Positions 34,439 to 43,526 of a stretch of DNA of 64,000 nt are shown here, one piece after another. The notes below the pieces were generated by a model. It worked only from the letters and a program-made list of their open reading frames with translations, had not been told where the DNA came from and searched no databases. The number at the start of each line of letters is the position of its first letter. Position 1 is the first letter of the stretch. The stretch comes from JAGXTF01 sp044224315 (GTDB taxonomy: Bacteria > Bacteroidota > Bacteroidia > NS11-12g > UBA955). Both the position numbers and the translations under genes were made by a program. The stretch spans positions 1 through 64,000 of the forward strand of contig JBGAKR010000007.1 in NCBI GenBank assembly GCA_044224315.1, written 5' to 3'.

Positions 34439-35005
34439 ATGAAATCAACAGCATTGCAAACCAACCCAAAACTAACAGAGCCTGAATTGCTGGAACTGCT
34501 GCGAGTCGATGACCGAAACGGGTTTGAATATCTCTACGACAACTACTCCGCTGCCCTGTATGGCGTAATAAAGCGAAATATTTCGGATGATGAAATTGCT
34601 GCAGATATTTTGCAGGAAGTTTTTGTTCGTATATTTCGATATATCAATACATACGACCCAAATAAAGGCCGCTTATTTACATGGATGATGAATATTACTC
34701 GCAATTTTTGTGTAGATTATCTTCGCACAAAAGGACACAAACAATCCCAACAAACCCAGGATATTGAGCAATCTGAAGCCAGTATTAATGCTCGCTACCA
34801 AGCCGAAACTTTTACGGATAGAATTGGATTGAAAAAAATTCTGGATTTATTGCCCGAGCCGCAGTTTGAAGTTTTAGACCTGGTGTACATGCGCGGTTTT
34901 TCGCAGCAAGAAGCCTCTCAATTGCTGAACCTTCCCCTGGGTACAGTAAAAACCCGTATCAGAACAGCATTGGGGGTGCTGAGAAAATATTTTAATTATG
35001 AATAA
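34439..35005 (+). CDS. ECF-type RNA polymerase sigma factor
   Basis: A 188-aa sigma factor. Region 2 is at about 25-95 (FEYLYDNYSAALYGVIKRNI, then ADILQEVFVRIFRYINTYDP and FTWMMNITRNFCVDYLR). Region 4 is at about 135-185 (VLDLVYMRGFSQQEASQLLN, LPLGTVKTRIRTALGVLR). It overlaps the next gene by 8 bp (ATGAATAA), the classic arrangement with a cognate anti-sigma factor. Its regulon is unknown. Confidence 0.95.
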   Translation: MKSTALQTNPKLTEPELLELLRVDDRNGFEYLYDNYSAALYGVIKRNISDDEIAADILQEVFVRIFRYINTYDPNKGRLFTWMMNITRNFCVDYLRTKGHKQSQQTQDIEQSEASINARYQAETFTDRIGLKKILDLLPEPQFEVLDLVYMRGFSQQEASQLLNLPLGTVKTRIRTALGVLRKYFNYE

Positions 35006-35816
35006 TAACGAGATCCAAGCCTATATAGAATCCGGAATTCTAGAGTCGTTTGTATTGGGTGAAACCTCGGCTGAGGAGAATGTAGAGATTATGAAAAATC
35101 TGAAAGAAAACCCTGAATTGGCCCGTGTTGTACAAAATATAGAATCGGCCCTGGAACAAACTGCTTTGATGCAAGCCATTGCTCCACCTGCAGCCATAAA
35201 ACAAAATCTTTTTGAACGTTTGGGAACCGAAAATCAACCTTCCGAAGAAACCAAATTTTCTGTGCAAAAATCATCAAAATTGAATTTTGTTTATAAAATA
35301 GCCGCTGCTTTTTTACTGCTTAGTTTAGGTTTAAATGCTTGGTTGTTTACAAAATATAACCAAAGCAAAGAAACCATTAGCAGCCTTTTGGCCGAAAAAC
35401 AAGTGATTGCCGCGAATAACCAAAAACAGGAAGCAGCATACAAACAGCTTCAAAATGGTATGAAAGAATTGGCCAACCCAGCCGTTCAATCTGTGAAATT
35501 GTCAGGAATGAATGCCCGCCAAGGTGCCGCATTTCAATTGTATCACAATGTTCAAAATCACAAAGTGCTTATTAATATCGACGGTGTTGTACCACCAGAT
35601 GCCGGGGAGGATTACCAGTTGTGGGTTTTAGTAGATGGGAAACCCGTTGATTTAGGTGTTTTTAATCCTGGAAATGAACAAAAAGTATTGCAACAGATGA
35701 AACAAATACCGCTGAAAGATGGCCAGCATATTGACGCCTTTGCAGTTACCATTGAGCCCCGTGGTGGAAATAAATCTCCTACACTTGAAAAAATGGTTTT
35801 CATCAGTAAAACCTGA
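34998..35816 (+). CDS. Anti-sigma factor, RskA-type
   Basis: A 272-aa membrane regulator. The cytoplasmic N-terminal sigma-binding part (1-90) starts NNNEIQAYIESGILESFVLG. One transmembrane helix lies near 97-116 (FVYKIAAAFLLLSLGLNAWLF). The periplasmic part has a coiled stretch and a C-terminal RskA/anti-sigma-K domain (FQLYHNVQNHKVLINIDGV, EDYQLWVLVDGKPVDLGVF). It would hold the preceding sigma factor inactive until a periplasmic signal arrives. No zinc-binding HxxxCxxC motif is present. Confidence 0.9.
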   Translation: MNNNEIQAYIESGILESFVLGETSAEENVEIMKNLKENPELARVVQNIESALEQTALMQAIAPPAAIKQNLFERLGTENQPSEETKFSVQKSSKLNFVYKIAAAFLLLSLGLNAWLFTKYNQSKETISSLLAEKQVIAANNQKQEAAYKQLQNGMKELANPAVQSVKLSGMNARQGAAFQLYHNVQNHKVLINIDGVVPPDAGEDYQLWVLVDGKPVDLGVFNPGNEQKVLQQMKQIPLKDGQHIDAFAVTIEPRGGNKSPTLEKMVFISKT

Positions 35817-35865
35817 TAAGATTTAAAGCCTTCTCCTGATTCAAAATTTATTGTTGTTTGGCGCA

Positions 35866-35898
35866 GAAAGCAGACCCACATGGTCTGTTTTCTGTTTT
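35866..35898 (+). terminator. Intrinsic terminator
   Basis: CAGACC (35871-35876) and GGTCTG (35882-35887), extended by AGAAA and TTTTCT, form a stem with a 5-nt loop, then a T-rich stretch. It closes the sigma/anti-sigma operon. Confidence 0.65.
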
Positions 35899-35969
35899 AA
35901 ATTACACACAAATTGCAAATTGAAATTAATTTGGGTATTTTTAACCCCCAATTGTAACAACATAAAAAA

Positions 35970-36419
35970 ATGATTTTAATAGAAAAAGCCCGTCTTGAAA
36001 ATGCAAAAGAAATTGCCCCTTTATTTGATGCATACCGGCAATTTTATGAAAAAGAATCTGATATAGTTACGGCAGAAGTATTTTTAGCCGAAAGGTTAAA
36101 AGCAACCGAATCTGTAATTTATTATGCTAAAAATACCGAATTGCAGGTTGTAGGTTTTGTGCAATTATATCCGCTTTTTTCATCCACCCGAATGAAAAGA
36201 TTGTGGCTTTTAAATGATTTATTTGTGAAGTCAGAATTCAGGGGGCAGGGTATTTCCCATCTGTTAATTGCCGCCTGCAAACAACTATGTATTGAATCCA
36301 ATGCTTGCGGTATGATGCTGGAAACAGCTAAGTCCAATACGGTAGGGAATAATCTTTATCCCGCTGCCGGCTTTGAGCTTGATACAGCACACAATTATTA
36401 CAGCTGGGATACCCCATAG
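35970..36419 (+). CDS. GNAT family N-acetyltransferase
   Basis: A 149-aa acetyltransferase. The N-terminal strand and helix are ILIEKARLENAKEIAPLFDA. Motif A, for acetyl-CoA binding, is LNDLFVKSEFRGQGISHLL (R/Q-x-x-G-x-G/S form near residues 80-100), and motif B is NLYPAAGFELDTAHNYYSW at the end. The substrate cannot be read from the sequence. Single gene between the sigma operon and the T9SS cargo genes. Confidence 0.9.
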   Translation: MILIEKARLENAKEIAPLFDAYRQFYEKESDIVTAEVFLAERLKATESVIYYAKNTELQVVGFVQLYPLFSSTRMKRLWLLNDLFVKSEFRGQGISHLLIAACKQLCIESNACGMMLETAKSNTVGNNLYPAAGFELDTAHNYYSWDTP

Positions 36420-36485
36420 TATACCCTGTTTGCAGGATTTTGAATTTTCGATTGAGTTCTTTATGTTTGTGATTACCAATATTGT

Positions 36486-37496
36486 ATGAATCTACGCCCA
36501 TTCATTATAGGTCTTGGCTTTTTATTGGTTTATCCATTGGCTCAAGCCCAACTGCGTAAGGTGTCTTCGCCTGTGTTTACACAAAATGTTCAAAACCGGG
36601 GAACCACAGATACCATTAAAACAGCCATAGACAAGGGTTATCCCTATTACATCCTGCCCATCGATTACATAGTTACCGAATATGATTCAACACGAGGGTA
36701 TTTGTTTGGCAATGGGGAGTTTTATTTCAAAACCCGCAAAAAATGGATTATGTATGGTTCAGAATGTGCTGAATTATTTTATGGATTGAAAAACGTACTA
36801 ATAAAGGAAGTATTGGTATACGGCGCAGCGGGTATTACAGGTACCCCCGATAAAATAGCCGTAAAAGTGTATACATTAGACCAAAAAGATTCCCTGCCCC
36901 AGACCCTGATTGGCAAGGGCTATGCGGATTTGAAAACCATTGAAAAAAATGGAGCTAAAAGTAAATTCACATCAATTCCCTTAACCCTGGGGCAAGCTTA
37001 TGTGGGTGATGAACCTATTGCCGTTTCAGTTGATTTTTCAATGGTTGAAGACGATACAATGGTAGTAATAAATACCTATAAACAAGATACAACCAAACGC
37101 ATAAGTGAAGACAGAATTGTGTACCGCATCGGTCAATTTTTGGCTGGCAGGTGGTTCAATGTATCAAAAGTATATTTTTCGGATAAGGGATTTGTGTCTA
37201 TGGATTTAGCCATTGCACTGGTGGTAGAGCGAAATCCGGTTCTTAGTTACAATCAAATTTCAAATAACAGAAATATACAAACTCACTATTTTTCTGATTC
37301 AAAAAAATTGCAAATATTCAATCTGCCAGATTTGCAAAATATGCAATTTCAAATTATGAATAGCTTGGGGCAATATATATCGCAAGGGCTGACGAAGGAT
37401 AATGAAGTGGATTTGTCGGGATTGAATCCGGGAATTTATTACATTCAATTGGTATCAAATAATGAAAAAATCACAGTTAAATTTTTAATTCCGTAA
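36486..37496 (+). CDS. Secreted protein with type IX sorting tail
   Basis: A 336-aa protein with a signal peptide (FIIGLGFLLVYPLAQAQ). Residues 25-250 are beta-rich with no known domain. The last 75 residues form a T9SS type A C-terminal domain: a strand-rich Ig-like fold with GQYISQGLTKDNEVDLSGL, then NPGIYYIQLV and KITVKFLIP at the end. Such tails direct export across the outer membrane. The next gene follows by 2 bp and also carries a T9SS tail, so the pair is an operon. Confidence 0.85.
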   Translation: MNLRPFIIGLGFLLVYPLAQAQLRKVSSPVFTQNVQNRGTTDTIKTAIDKGYPYYILPIDYIVTEYDSTRGYLFGNGEFYFKTRKKWIMYGSECAELFYGLKNVLIKEVLVYGAAGITGTPDKIAVKVYTLDQKDSLPQTLIGKGYADLKTIEKNGAKSKFTSIPLTLGQAYVGDEPIAVSVDFSMVEDDTMVVINTYKQDTTKRISEDRIVYRIGQFLAGRWFNVSKVYFSDKGFVSMDLAIALVVERNPVLSYNQISNNRNIQTHYFSDSKKLQIFNLPDLQNMQFQIMNSLGQYISQGLTKDNEVDLSGLNPGIYYIQLVSNNEKITVKFLIP

Positions 37497-37498
37497 CA

Positions 37499-39379
37499 AT
37501 GAAGAAATATTGGATACTTGTAATTTTTGGGATTTTGGGTACGCATGTTTGCCAGGCACAGGCTGTGCAACCGCTTAAAACCCATTCAGAACGATTTGAA
37601 TCAGAACCATTAGGAGACGTGGTTTTTAAAGCCCTCCCTTTTTCAGATAAAATTGAAATTTATAACGTAAAAGGAATAAAACAGGCACATCCTTCCGATG
37701 TGGATAGCGCAGTTACTTCTAAAGGTGTTAACGAAGCTTATGGGGTTGATTTAATATCACGTGGTGTGGTAGGAAATCCAAGTATTGCGCATACGGAGGC
37801 TACGGATGTAAAAGCTTTTCAACCAGCCGATAATACAATTGCTATTTCAGACCAGGGGCAGATAATGGTGGCCAATAATCTGGCAATGGCATTGTACGAT
37901 AGTGCATACAATTTGGTAAATAGAGTAACATTAGAGAATTTCTTTAAAATTAATAATAATCCGGATGTGGGGCAACAGGTTTTTGATCCTCAAATATTAT
38001 TCGATCCAATTCGGAATCGTTGGGTGGCTGCTGCAGATTATGCGGAATTTAATAAAACCAACGGAAATTTCGACCTGGTTTCAAACCGCATTTTACTTGC
38101 ATTTAGCCTTACTCCAGACCCGGCCGGTACATGGCGCGTTTACTCCATTCCAGGTATGTTTACCATCGATAACACAACCTTTGTATGCGATTTCCCTACC
38201 CTTGCATTTACTAAAAATGAGCTTTTTGTAATGGTTCCTCTTTCCAAACTCACAGGTACCATTTCTCATCAGGGAATACTTGAACTGGATTTTAATGATG
38301 GGTATGCCGGGAAAAAAATTACCGGTATGCGTCATAGCATTGAAGATATTTCCGGATTTTCTGCGGCACACAATAATTTTGAAAATGACAATACTCGTCT
38401 TTGGATGGTGCATACCGCCCATTCACCAGGAAACCGCGGTACTAAAAATTTGGATATTGCCTACATAGACGGCCAATTGCCTGATACAACCCATGCAATC
38501 AGCTCACTCTACCATATCGATTTGCATGATTATTATTTCAAAAAAAATGCGTCTCCCCAAAAAGGCGGTAAGTATCCTCTTGCAATGGCAGGCTGTGTTG
38601 TGCGCAGTTGTTTTTATGACAAGGGGATGATTTACGGCACATTTACAACTGTGAAGGCAGCCAAAACGGCTATTTATTTGTTTCGAATACAAGTGGATAA
38701 TACCGATCCAGAATTTAGTAAAAGCTGGTCTCAAATCATTGCTCATCCTAGCTACGATTTAGGGTATTCTTCGGTGCAATATGCCGGAATAAGAGATGTT
38801 AATAATGTTGATGGAGTTTTAATTGCGGCTAATTTTACGGCCGCAAATGCCTATCCGGGATATGGGCTGTTTTATGTGAGCCCTTATGGTGGAATTAGTG
38901 ATTTTACTGAATTAAAATCCGGTGAAGGTTATTATAACTGGCCCAATGCACAGGATACACCGGCGCGTTGGGGCGATTATACAGGTATAGCCAAACAGAA
39001 TAACAAACCATTTAAATTTGCCATTAGCGGACAGTTTGCAACCGTTGATAATAAAGTGGGCAGTCATTTTGCTATTATTGACAATTCCACTGCAAATGCT
39101 TCGCTGCCTGCAAGCCCAAAACCAGCGGCATACCCCAATCCCAGTGCTGGACTGTATAATGTACTAATGCAACTAAAAAAGCCAGCTTCAGTGCATGTAT
39201 CTGTTTTAAATATGCAGGGCAGCGAAGTGCTTAAATTGCAGAACCGAATTTTAAAAGCCGGATGGGTAAGCTTAGATATTGATGTAAATGCAATTGCTCC
39301 AGGTAATTACACAATTTTGGTAAAAGACGAACTCACAGGTGAAAATTTATACTCTGGAATGATGCAGGTACAAAGATGA
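37499..39379 (+). CDS. Large secreted protein with type IX sorting tail
   Basis: A 626-aa protein with a signal peptide (ILVIFGILGTHVCQAQ). The body (about 90-530) is a beta-propeller-like array of strands with PDNTIAISDQGQIMVANN at the start and repeated aromatic turns; HSPGNRGTKN and RWGDYTG are notable loops. NPSAGLYNVLMQLKKP marks the beginning of the T9SS type A tail, which ends with IAPGNYTILVKDELTGENLY. Enzymatic activity is not evident. It probably acts on the surface together with the preceding gene's product. Confidence 0.85.
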   Translation: MKKYWILVIFGILGTHVCQAQAVQPLKTHSERFESEPLGDVVFKALPFSDKIEIYNVKGIKQAHPSDVDSAVTSKGVNEAYGVDLISRGVVGNPSIAHTEATDVKAFQPADNTIAISDQGQIMVANNLAMALYDSAYNLVNRVTLENFFKINNNPDVGQQVFDPQILFDPIRNRWVAAADYAEFNKTNGNFDLVSNRILLAFSLTPDPAGTWRVYSIPGMFTIDNTTFVCDFPTLAFTKNELFVMVPLSKLTGTISHQGILELDFNDGYAGKKITGMRHSIEDISGFSAAHNNFENDNTRLWMVHTAHSPGNRGTKNLDIAYIDGQLPDTTHAISSLYHIDLHDYYFKKNASPQKGGKYPLAMAGCVVRSCFYDKGMIYGTFTTVKAAKTAIYLFRIQVDNTDPEFSKSWSQIIAHPSYDLGYSSVQYAGIRDVNNVDGVLIAANFTAANAYPGYGLFYVSPYGGISDFTELKSGEGYYNWPNAQDTPARWGDYTGIAKQNNKPFKFAISGQFATVDNKVGSHFAIIDNSTANASLPASPKPAAYPNPSAGLYNVLMQLKKPASVHVSVLNMQGSEVLKLQNRILKAGWVSLDIDVNAIAPGNYTILVKDELTGENLYSGMMQVQR

Positions 39380-39442
39380 AGTACCGATACCGAAATGTAA
39401 TTATTTTTAATAACCGAAATTTATTGTAGAACTGCTTTGTGG

Positions 39443-40243
39443 ATGAAATCGAAACAAAAAAATATCGTAATAAATTCAACAGTTCTATTTGTTTTGGCAA
39501 GTATATGGCAACAAAATTTGCACGAGTTTGGCCATTATTTGATGGCAAAATATCACCAGGCTTCGGATTTGCGAATTCACCATAATTACGTCTCCTATGA
39601 TTCAACCACACTTTCCAGCAGTCAGCTTTTAACAATTGCGGCTGCCGGACCAATGTTGAGCCTTATTATTGGTTTGGTATTTCATTGGGTTTGTAGCCAT
39701 ATGAAAGCCAGAAAATTACCCTACTTATTTTGTTTGTTCATGAGTGCATTTGGCTATATTAATTTTGGGGGATATCTTATGGTTTCGCCTTTTTTTGCAG
39801 GAGGCGATACTGGTTTTATTTTTTTAACCCTTGGTTTTCCTTTTTGGGTAAAATTAATTTTTGCTGCTTTGGGCGTATTGTTTATTTATTACACCATGAA
39901 ATTTCTAAGCAGGTATTTTGTACAATTGGGCAGCAACGAGGTGGTGCAGGATGCAAGTAAGCGTAAGACGTTTATAAATGCCTTGGTAGAATATCCGCTT
40001 TATATTGGCGTATTGGTAACCACAATTCTAAATTTACCTGTGGTAACCGTACTTAGTTTGCTTTACCCGCTTTTTAGTCCTTTTTCTTTATTTTGGGGAA
40101 TGGGATATTTGCATGGGACTCAACATTATAACCAGGCGCATAATCCCAATTACGATAGCCTTTTTAAATTGTCCATTCCGGCTATAATTGCGCTGATTAT
40201 GAGTGTCATTCTTACCCGAATTATGGTGCCGGGAATCCTTTAA
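39443..40243 (+). CDS. Membrane metalloprotease-like protein (M50-type HExxH)
   Basis: A 266-aa integral membrane protein from ATG 39443. HEFGHYLMAKYH at about residues 26-37 gives a zinc HExxH inside or next to the first helix, the layout of site-2 protease (M50) enzymes. Five or six hydrophobic helices follow (LLTIAAAGPMLSLIIGLVFHW, LPYLFCLFMSAFGYINFGG, LIFAALGVLFIYYTM, YIGVLVTTILNLPVVTVL, IPAIIALIMSVILT). The second M50 motif (NxxPxxxxDG) is not visible, so it may be a degenerate relative or a non-protease membrane enzyme. No PDZ domain. Confidence 0.68.
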   Translation: MKSKQKNIVINSTVLFVLASIWQQNLHEFGHYLMAKYHQASDLRIHHNYVSYDSTTLSSSQLLTIAAAGPMLSLIIGLVFHWVCSHMKARKLPYLFCLFMSAFGYINFGGYLMVSPFFAGGDTGFIFLTLGFPFWVKLIFAALGVLFIYYTMKFLSRYFVQLGSNEVVQDASKRKTFINALVEYPLYIGVLVTTILNLPVVTVLSLLYPLFSPFSLFWGMGYLHGTQHYNQAHNPNYDSLFKLSIPAIIALIMSVILTRIMVPGIL

Positions 40244-40387
40244 CCATTTCTTAGTATACGCCTCTGTTAAACTGTTTTCTCAAGGCTTTGTTGGGGCTAA
40301 ATCCGTAATATCTATCGGAAAATGACATTGAAATGAAATTTATTCTATTTTCTATATTATCTTTGTTTGTCTTGAGGGTTTAAAACA

Positions 40388-40771
40388 ATGAGAGAGGTTG
40401 TTCCCAAATGTAAATTTAAAGGCCCGGCTATTGCGGTTAATGCTCCTGAAGAGATAGGAGATGCCTTAAAAACCCTTGGGTTTAAAAATGAGCTCGATTC
40501 TGATAAAACAAATGCCGATGTTTTAGTTTTTGTAAATAATAAATCTGAGTTTTTGGATTTTTTAAATCTTAAATTGAAGCATATACGGCCAGATTCTGTT
40601 TTGTGGTTTGCGTATCCAAAGGGTAGTTCAAAAATTAAAACGGATGTAAACCGCGATATATTATGGAAACTGGGAGAGGATTTTGGAATAACATCCGTTT
40701 CCGCCATTTCAATAGACGCAGTGTGGAGTGCCATTAGGTTTAGACCCATCGAAAAAGTAGGAAAAAGATGA
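40388..40771 (+). CDS. DUF3052-like protein
   Basis: A 127-aa cytoplasmic protein. The C-terminal half (LWFAYPKGSSKIKTDVNRDI, then SVSAISIDAVWSAIRFRP) has the order of the DUF3052-related proteins of Bacteroidota: a YPKGSSK block, then a 'D..WSA.RFR' end. The N-terminal half is a Rossmann-like alpha/beta segment. Function unknown. Its stop overlaps the next gene's start (ATGA at 40768-40771). Confidence 0.72.
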   Translation: MREVVPKCKFKGPAIAVNAPEEIGDALKTLGFKNELDSDKTNADVLVFVNNKSEFLDFLNLKLKHIRPDSVLWFAYPKGSSKIKTDVNRDILWKLGEDFGITSVSAISIDAVWSAIRFRPIEKVGKR

Positions 40772-41673
40772 ATTTAAATATGAAAAATATATGTACCTTA
40801 TGGATTTTGTTTATTTCTGTAAGTGCCGCTTATTCTCAAAGCAATTATGACAAATTTAAAGAGCTCTTTAAAGTAAAGGATACCCTTCAAATTCCACCTC
40901 TTTTAGAGCAATGGGAAAAAGCCGCGCCTGATGATGCCGAGCTGTATGCTTGTGCTTTTAACTATTATTTTTACAAATGCAAAAAGGAAATTATTGCCGT
41001 AGAGCCTTTTCCCCGCGGAAATAATGCGTTTGAACTTACCGATAGCACGGGAAAGGTTGCAGGTTTTATGAACACGGTAATTACATATAACAATCCTTTG
41101 CTCAATCAGGCTTTGGGGTATGCCGATAAGGGTATTGCGCGTTTTCCCGATCGATTGGATTTGCGATTTGGAAAATGCTATGTGTTAAGGGTTACTGGCC
41201 GTTATGGTGATTTTGAATCCAATGTAATTCAAACCATTGATTATTCTGTAAAAAATAAAAATAATTGGCAATGGACACTCAACCAGAAAAAAGAGGATGG
41301 AGAAAAATTCTTTGTCGGTTCGGTTTATGATTACATGGTGCAGCTTTACAATCAACAGGATGATAGCTTGTTGAAATATATGATTAGTATTGGCAAAGCC
41401 ACGCTTAAACACTATCCCGATCATATAGAAACCCTCTCAGCTACCGCAACTGCGCTAACTTTAACCCAGCAATACGACCTTGCATTGGTATATCTGAAGC
41501 ATGCCGAAACTTTATACGCATCGGACTATATAGTGCTTAATAATATAGCCAATACGTATAAATTGAAAGGGGATAAACAAAATGCCATAGCCTACTATCA
41601 AAAGGTGCTGAAATGCGGTGATTCTGGTGCAAAAATTATGGCCCAACAACAGATTGATTTGTTAAGTAAATAG
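40768..41673 (+). CDS. Exported TPR-repeat protein
   Basis: A 301-aa protein; start ATG 40768 overlaps the previous stop, and an internal ATG four codons on (40780) begins the same signal peptide (NICTLWILFISVSAAYSQ). Tetratricopeptide-like helical pairs are visible at about 40-75 (LEQWEKAAPDDAELYACAFN), 105-130, and 210-295 (HYPDHIETLSATATALTLT; ALVYLKHAETLYASDYIVL; YKLKGDKQNAIAYYQKVL). It probably serves as a periplasmic or envelope scaffold. The next gene follows by 9 bp. Confidence 0.78.
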   Translation: MNLNMKNICTLWILFISVSAAYSQSNYDKFKELFKVKDTLQIPPLLEQWEKAAPDDAELYACAFNYYFYKCKKEIIAVEPFPRGNNAFELTDSTGKVAGFMNTVITYNNPLLNQALGYADKGIARFPDRLDLRFGKCYVLRVTGRYGDFESNVIQTIDYSVKNKNNWQWTLNQKKEDGEKFFVGSVYDYMVQLYNQQDDSLLKYMISIGKATLKHYPDHIETLSATATALTLTQQYDLALVYLKHAETLYASDYIVLNNIANTYKLKGDKQNAIAYYQKVLKCGDSGAKIMAQQQIDLLSK

Positions 41674-41682
41674 AAAGCCGAA

Positions 41683-42135
41683 ATGATGGAAAAATTGGGA
41701 TTTGAGAAAACTATACAGGCAAAGCCAGAATTGGTTTGGGATATTTTAACCAATCCCATACACATAAGAAGATGGATGGGAGGCGCTGATCTTCAACTCG
41801 AAGTAATCAGCGATTGGCAAGAAGGAAGTGATATCGTTTTTAAGGGCTTTCATCATGTACAATTTGTGGCTAAAGGTAAAGTTATTGAATTTAAGCCGTT
41901 TAGCAAATTTTGTTATACCCACCTGAGCTCTATTTCGCGTTTACCTGAAACTGAAGAGAATTTTACCAGGCTCGATTTTACACTGAAAGAATTGAAAAAT
42001 AGCACCCAATTAACTCTGGAATTGCGCAATTTCCCTACAGAAACCATTTATAAACACCTTCAATTTTATTGGAAAACTACACTTCAAATTATTAAAATTG
42101 AAACCGAAAACCTGGCAAGTGTAGAAATATATTGA
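41683..42135 (+). CDS. SRPBCC/AHSA1-like protein
   Basis: A 150-aa cytoplasmic protein of the START-like fold. EKTIQAKPELVWDILTNP and IHIRRWMGGADLQLEVISDW are the typical N-terminal helix-grip entrance of AHSA1/ATPase-activator-like proteins; the C-terminal long helix (TIYKHLQFYWKTTLQIIKIE) closes the cavity. It binds a hydrophobic ligand in related proteins. The ligand is unknown here. Confidence 0.82.
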   Translation: MMEKLGFEKTIQAKPELVWDILTNPIHIRRWMGGADLQLEVISDWQEGSDIVFKGFHHVQFVAKGKVIEFKPFSKFCYTHLSSISRLPETEENFTRLDFTLKELKNSTQLTLELRNFPTETIYKHLQFYWKTTLQIIKIETENLASVEIY

Positions 42136-42182
42136 ACTACCCAATTGAAACTTGAATTTTATACATATAATGTAAATAAAAA

Positions 42183-42497
42183 TTGAAAAGACTTTACTGG
42201 GCGGGAATTAGCAAAGAAGAGAGGCATGCCGCTATTGAGCATATACAGCATTGCATCAATCAGTATGGTTTTATTGCCGATTTTCAGCTTTTCTCCGACA
42301 TATCCATAGGTTTGGTGATAGAGATAGAAGGGGTAAAAATACAAGCTTTATATGAGGCTTTGTGTGCCATTCTGGAAATGGATGATTTGTTGTTTGAATT
42401 AACCGAATTCAAAGCTCAGTATTTGATATTGCTCAATATTACATTTGCACATAGTTCTGGGAATATGAGAATTGAAGTTCCTGCAGTTCCAGGCTAA
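42183..42497 (+). CDS. Small uncharacterised protein (TTG start)
   Basis: A 104-aa frame beginning at TTG 42183; no ATG is available until far inside. It has an alpha/beta pattern (EERHAAIEHIQHCINQYGF; ADFQLFSDISIGLVIEIEGV; ALYEALCAILEMDDL) and a clear end. I know no function. It sits 8 bp before the alcohol dehydrogenase-like gene, so it may be co-transcribed with it. Confidence 0.55.
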   Translation: MKRLYWAGISKEERHAAIEHIQHCINQYGFIADFQLFSDISIGLVIEIEGVKIQALYEALCAILEMDDLLFELTEFKAQYLILLNITFAHSSGNMRIEVPAVPG

Positions 42498-42505
42498 ATA
42501 AAAAT

Positions 42506-43480
42506 ATGAAAATGCGTGCTTGTATTCATACCCGTTATGGGGCGCCGGATGTTCTTTCCTTGGTTGAAATTGATAGCCCTTTGCCTAAAGAAGATGAGGT
42601 TCTAGTAAAAGTAAAAGCAACTTCTGTTAATCGCACAGACTGTGGTTTCAGGCAGGCTGAATATTTTTTGGTACGAATGTTTAGCGGATGGTTCAGGCCC
42701 AAAAGACAAATATTGGGTTCGGAATTGGCCGGAGTTGTGGAAGCCATTGGAGCCAAAGTTATTGAATTTAAGGTCGGGGATGAGATTTTCGGGCTTAACA
42801 CATATAAGTTTGGTACCCATGCCGATTATGTTTGTATCCAGGAGAAAAAAGCGATTACCCGGAAACCTTCCAATTTGAGCTTTATACAGTCGGCCGGCAT
42901 TTGCGATGGTGCTTTTCTGGCTTGGGCTAATTTAACAAAAATTAATCTCCAAGCTAAGCCCAAAATTCTGGTAAATGGGGCCTCGGGTTCTATTGGCACT
43001 GCCGCGGTGCAGCTGGCCACAAATGCTGGCTCAACTGTACATGCAGTTTGCAACTCAAAAAACAAAAAATTGGTCGCAAATTTAGGCGCAACACTCATTT
43101 ATGACTACACCTGTGAAGATTTTACCCAAAGCAATGAGAAATACGACGTAGTGCTTGATATGGTTGGAAAAAGCTCTTTTTTTAAATGTAAAAAAATATT
43201 AAAACCTGGTGGTATTTACATATCCTCAGAATTGGGTTATATGTGGCAAAATATTTTTCTGGCCTTGATTACACCGCTTATTCCGGGTAAAAAAGTGTAT
43301 TTCCCAGTGCCTGTAGATCGTAAAAAAGACATGGAATATTTTAGAGATTTATGCGAATCAGGCAAATACAAACCTGTAATTGACAGGGTATATCCGTTTG
43401 CTGAAATTGTAGAAGCCACCCGCTATGTGGAAACCGGAGAAAAAGTAGGGAATGTGATTATCAATTTGGAGCATCCATAA
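42506..43480 (+). CDS. Zinc-less MDR-type quinone/alcohol oxidoreductase
   Basis: A 324-aa NAD(P)H-dependent enzyme. The GroES-like N-terminal domain (1-120) has KVKATSVNRTDCGFRQAE and ELAGVVEAIGAKVIEFKVGD. The cofactor motif is VNGASGSIGTAAVQLA (near 155), followed by GSTVHAVCNSKN. The structural-zinc Cys cluster of alcohol dehydrogenases is absent, as in quinone oxidoreductases and related reductases. Substrate unknown. Context gives no pathway. Confidence 0.88.
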   Translation: MKMRACIHTRYGAPDVLSLVEIDSPLPKEDEVLVKVKATSVNRTDCGFRQAEYFLVRMFSGWFRPKRQILGSELAGVVEAIGAKVIEFKVGDEIFGLNTYKFGTHADYVCIQEKKAITRKPSNLSFIQSAGICDGAFLAWANLTKINLQAKPKILVNGASGSIGTAAVQLATNAGSTVHAVCNSKNKKLVANLGATLIYDYTCEDFTQSNEKYDVVLDMVGKSSFFKCKKILKPGGIYISSELGYMWQNIFLALITPLIPGKKVYFPVPVDRKKDMEYFRDLCESGKYKPVIDRVYPFAEIVEATRYVETGEKVGNVIINLEHP

Positions 43481-43526
43481 TTGAATATAAGAAATTATTA
43501 TAAATTTGAAATAAAGCAAATGCAGG

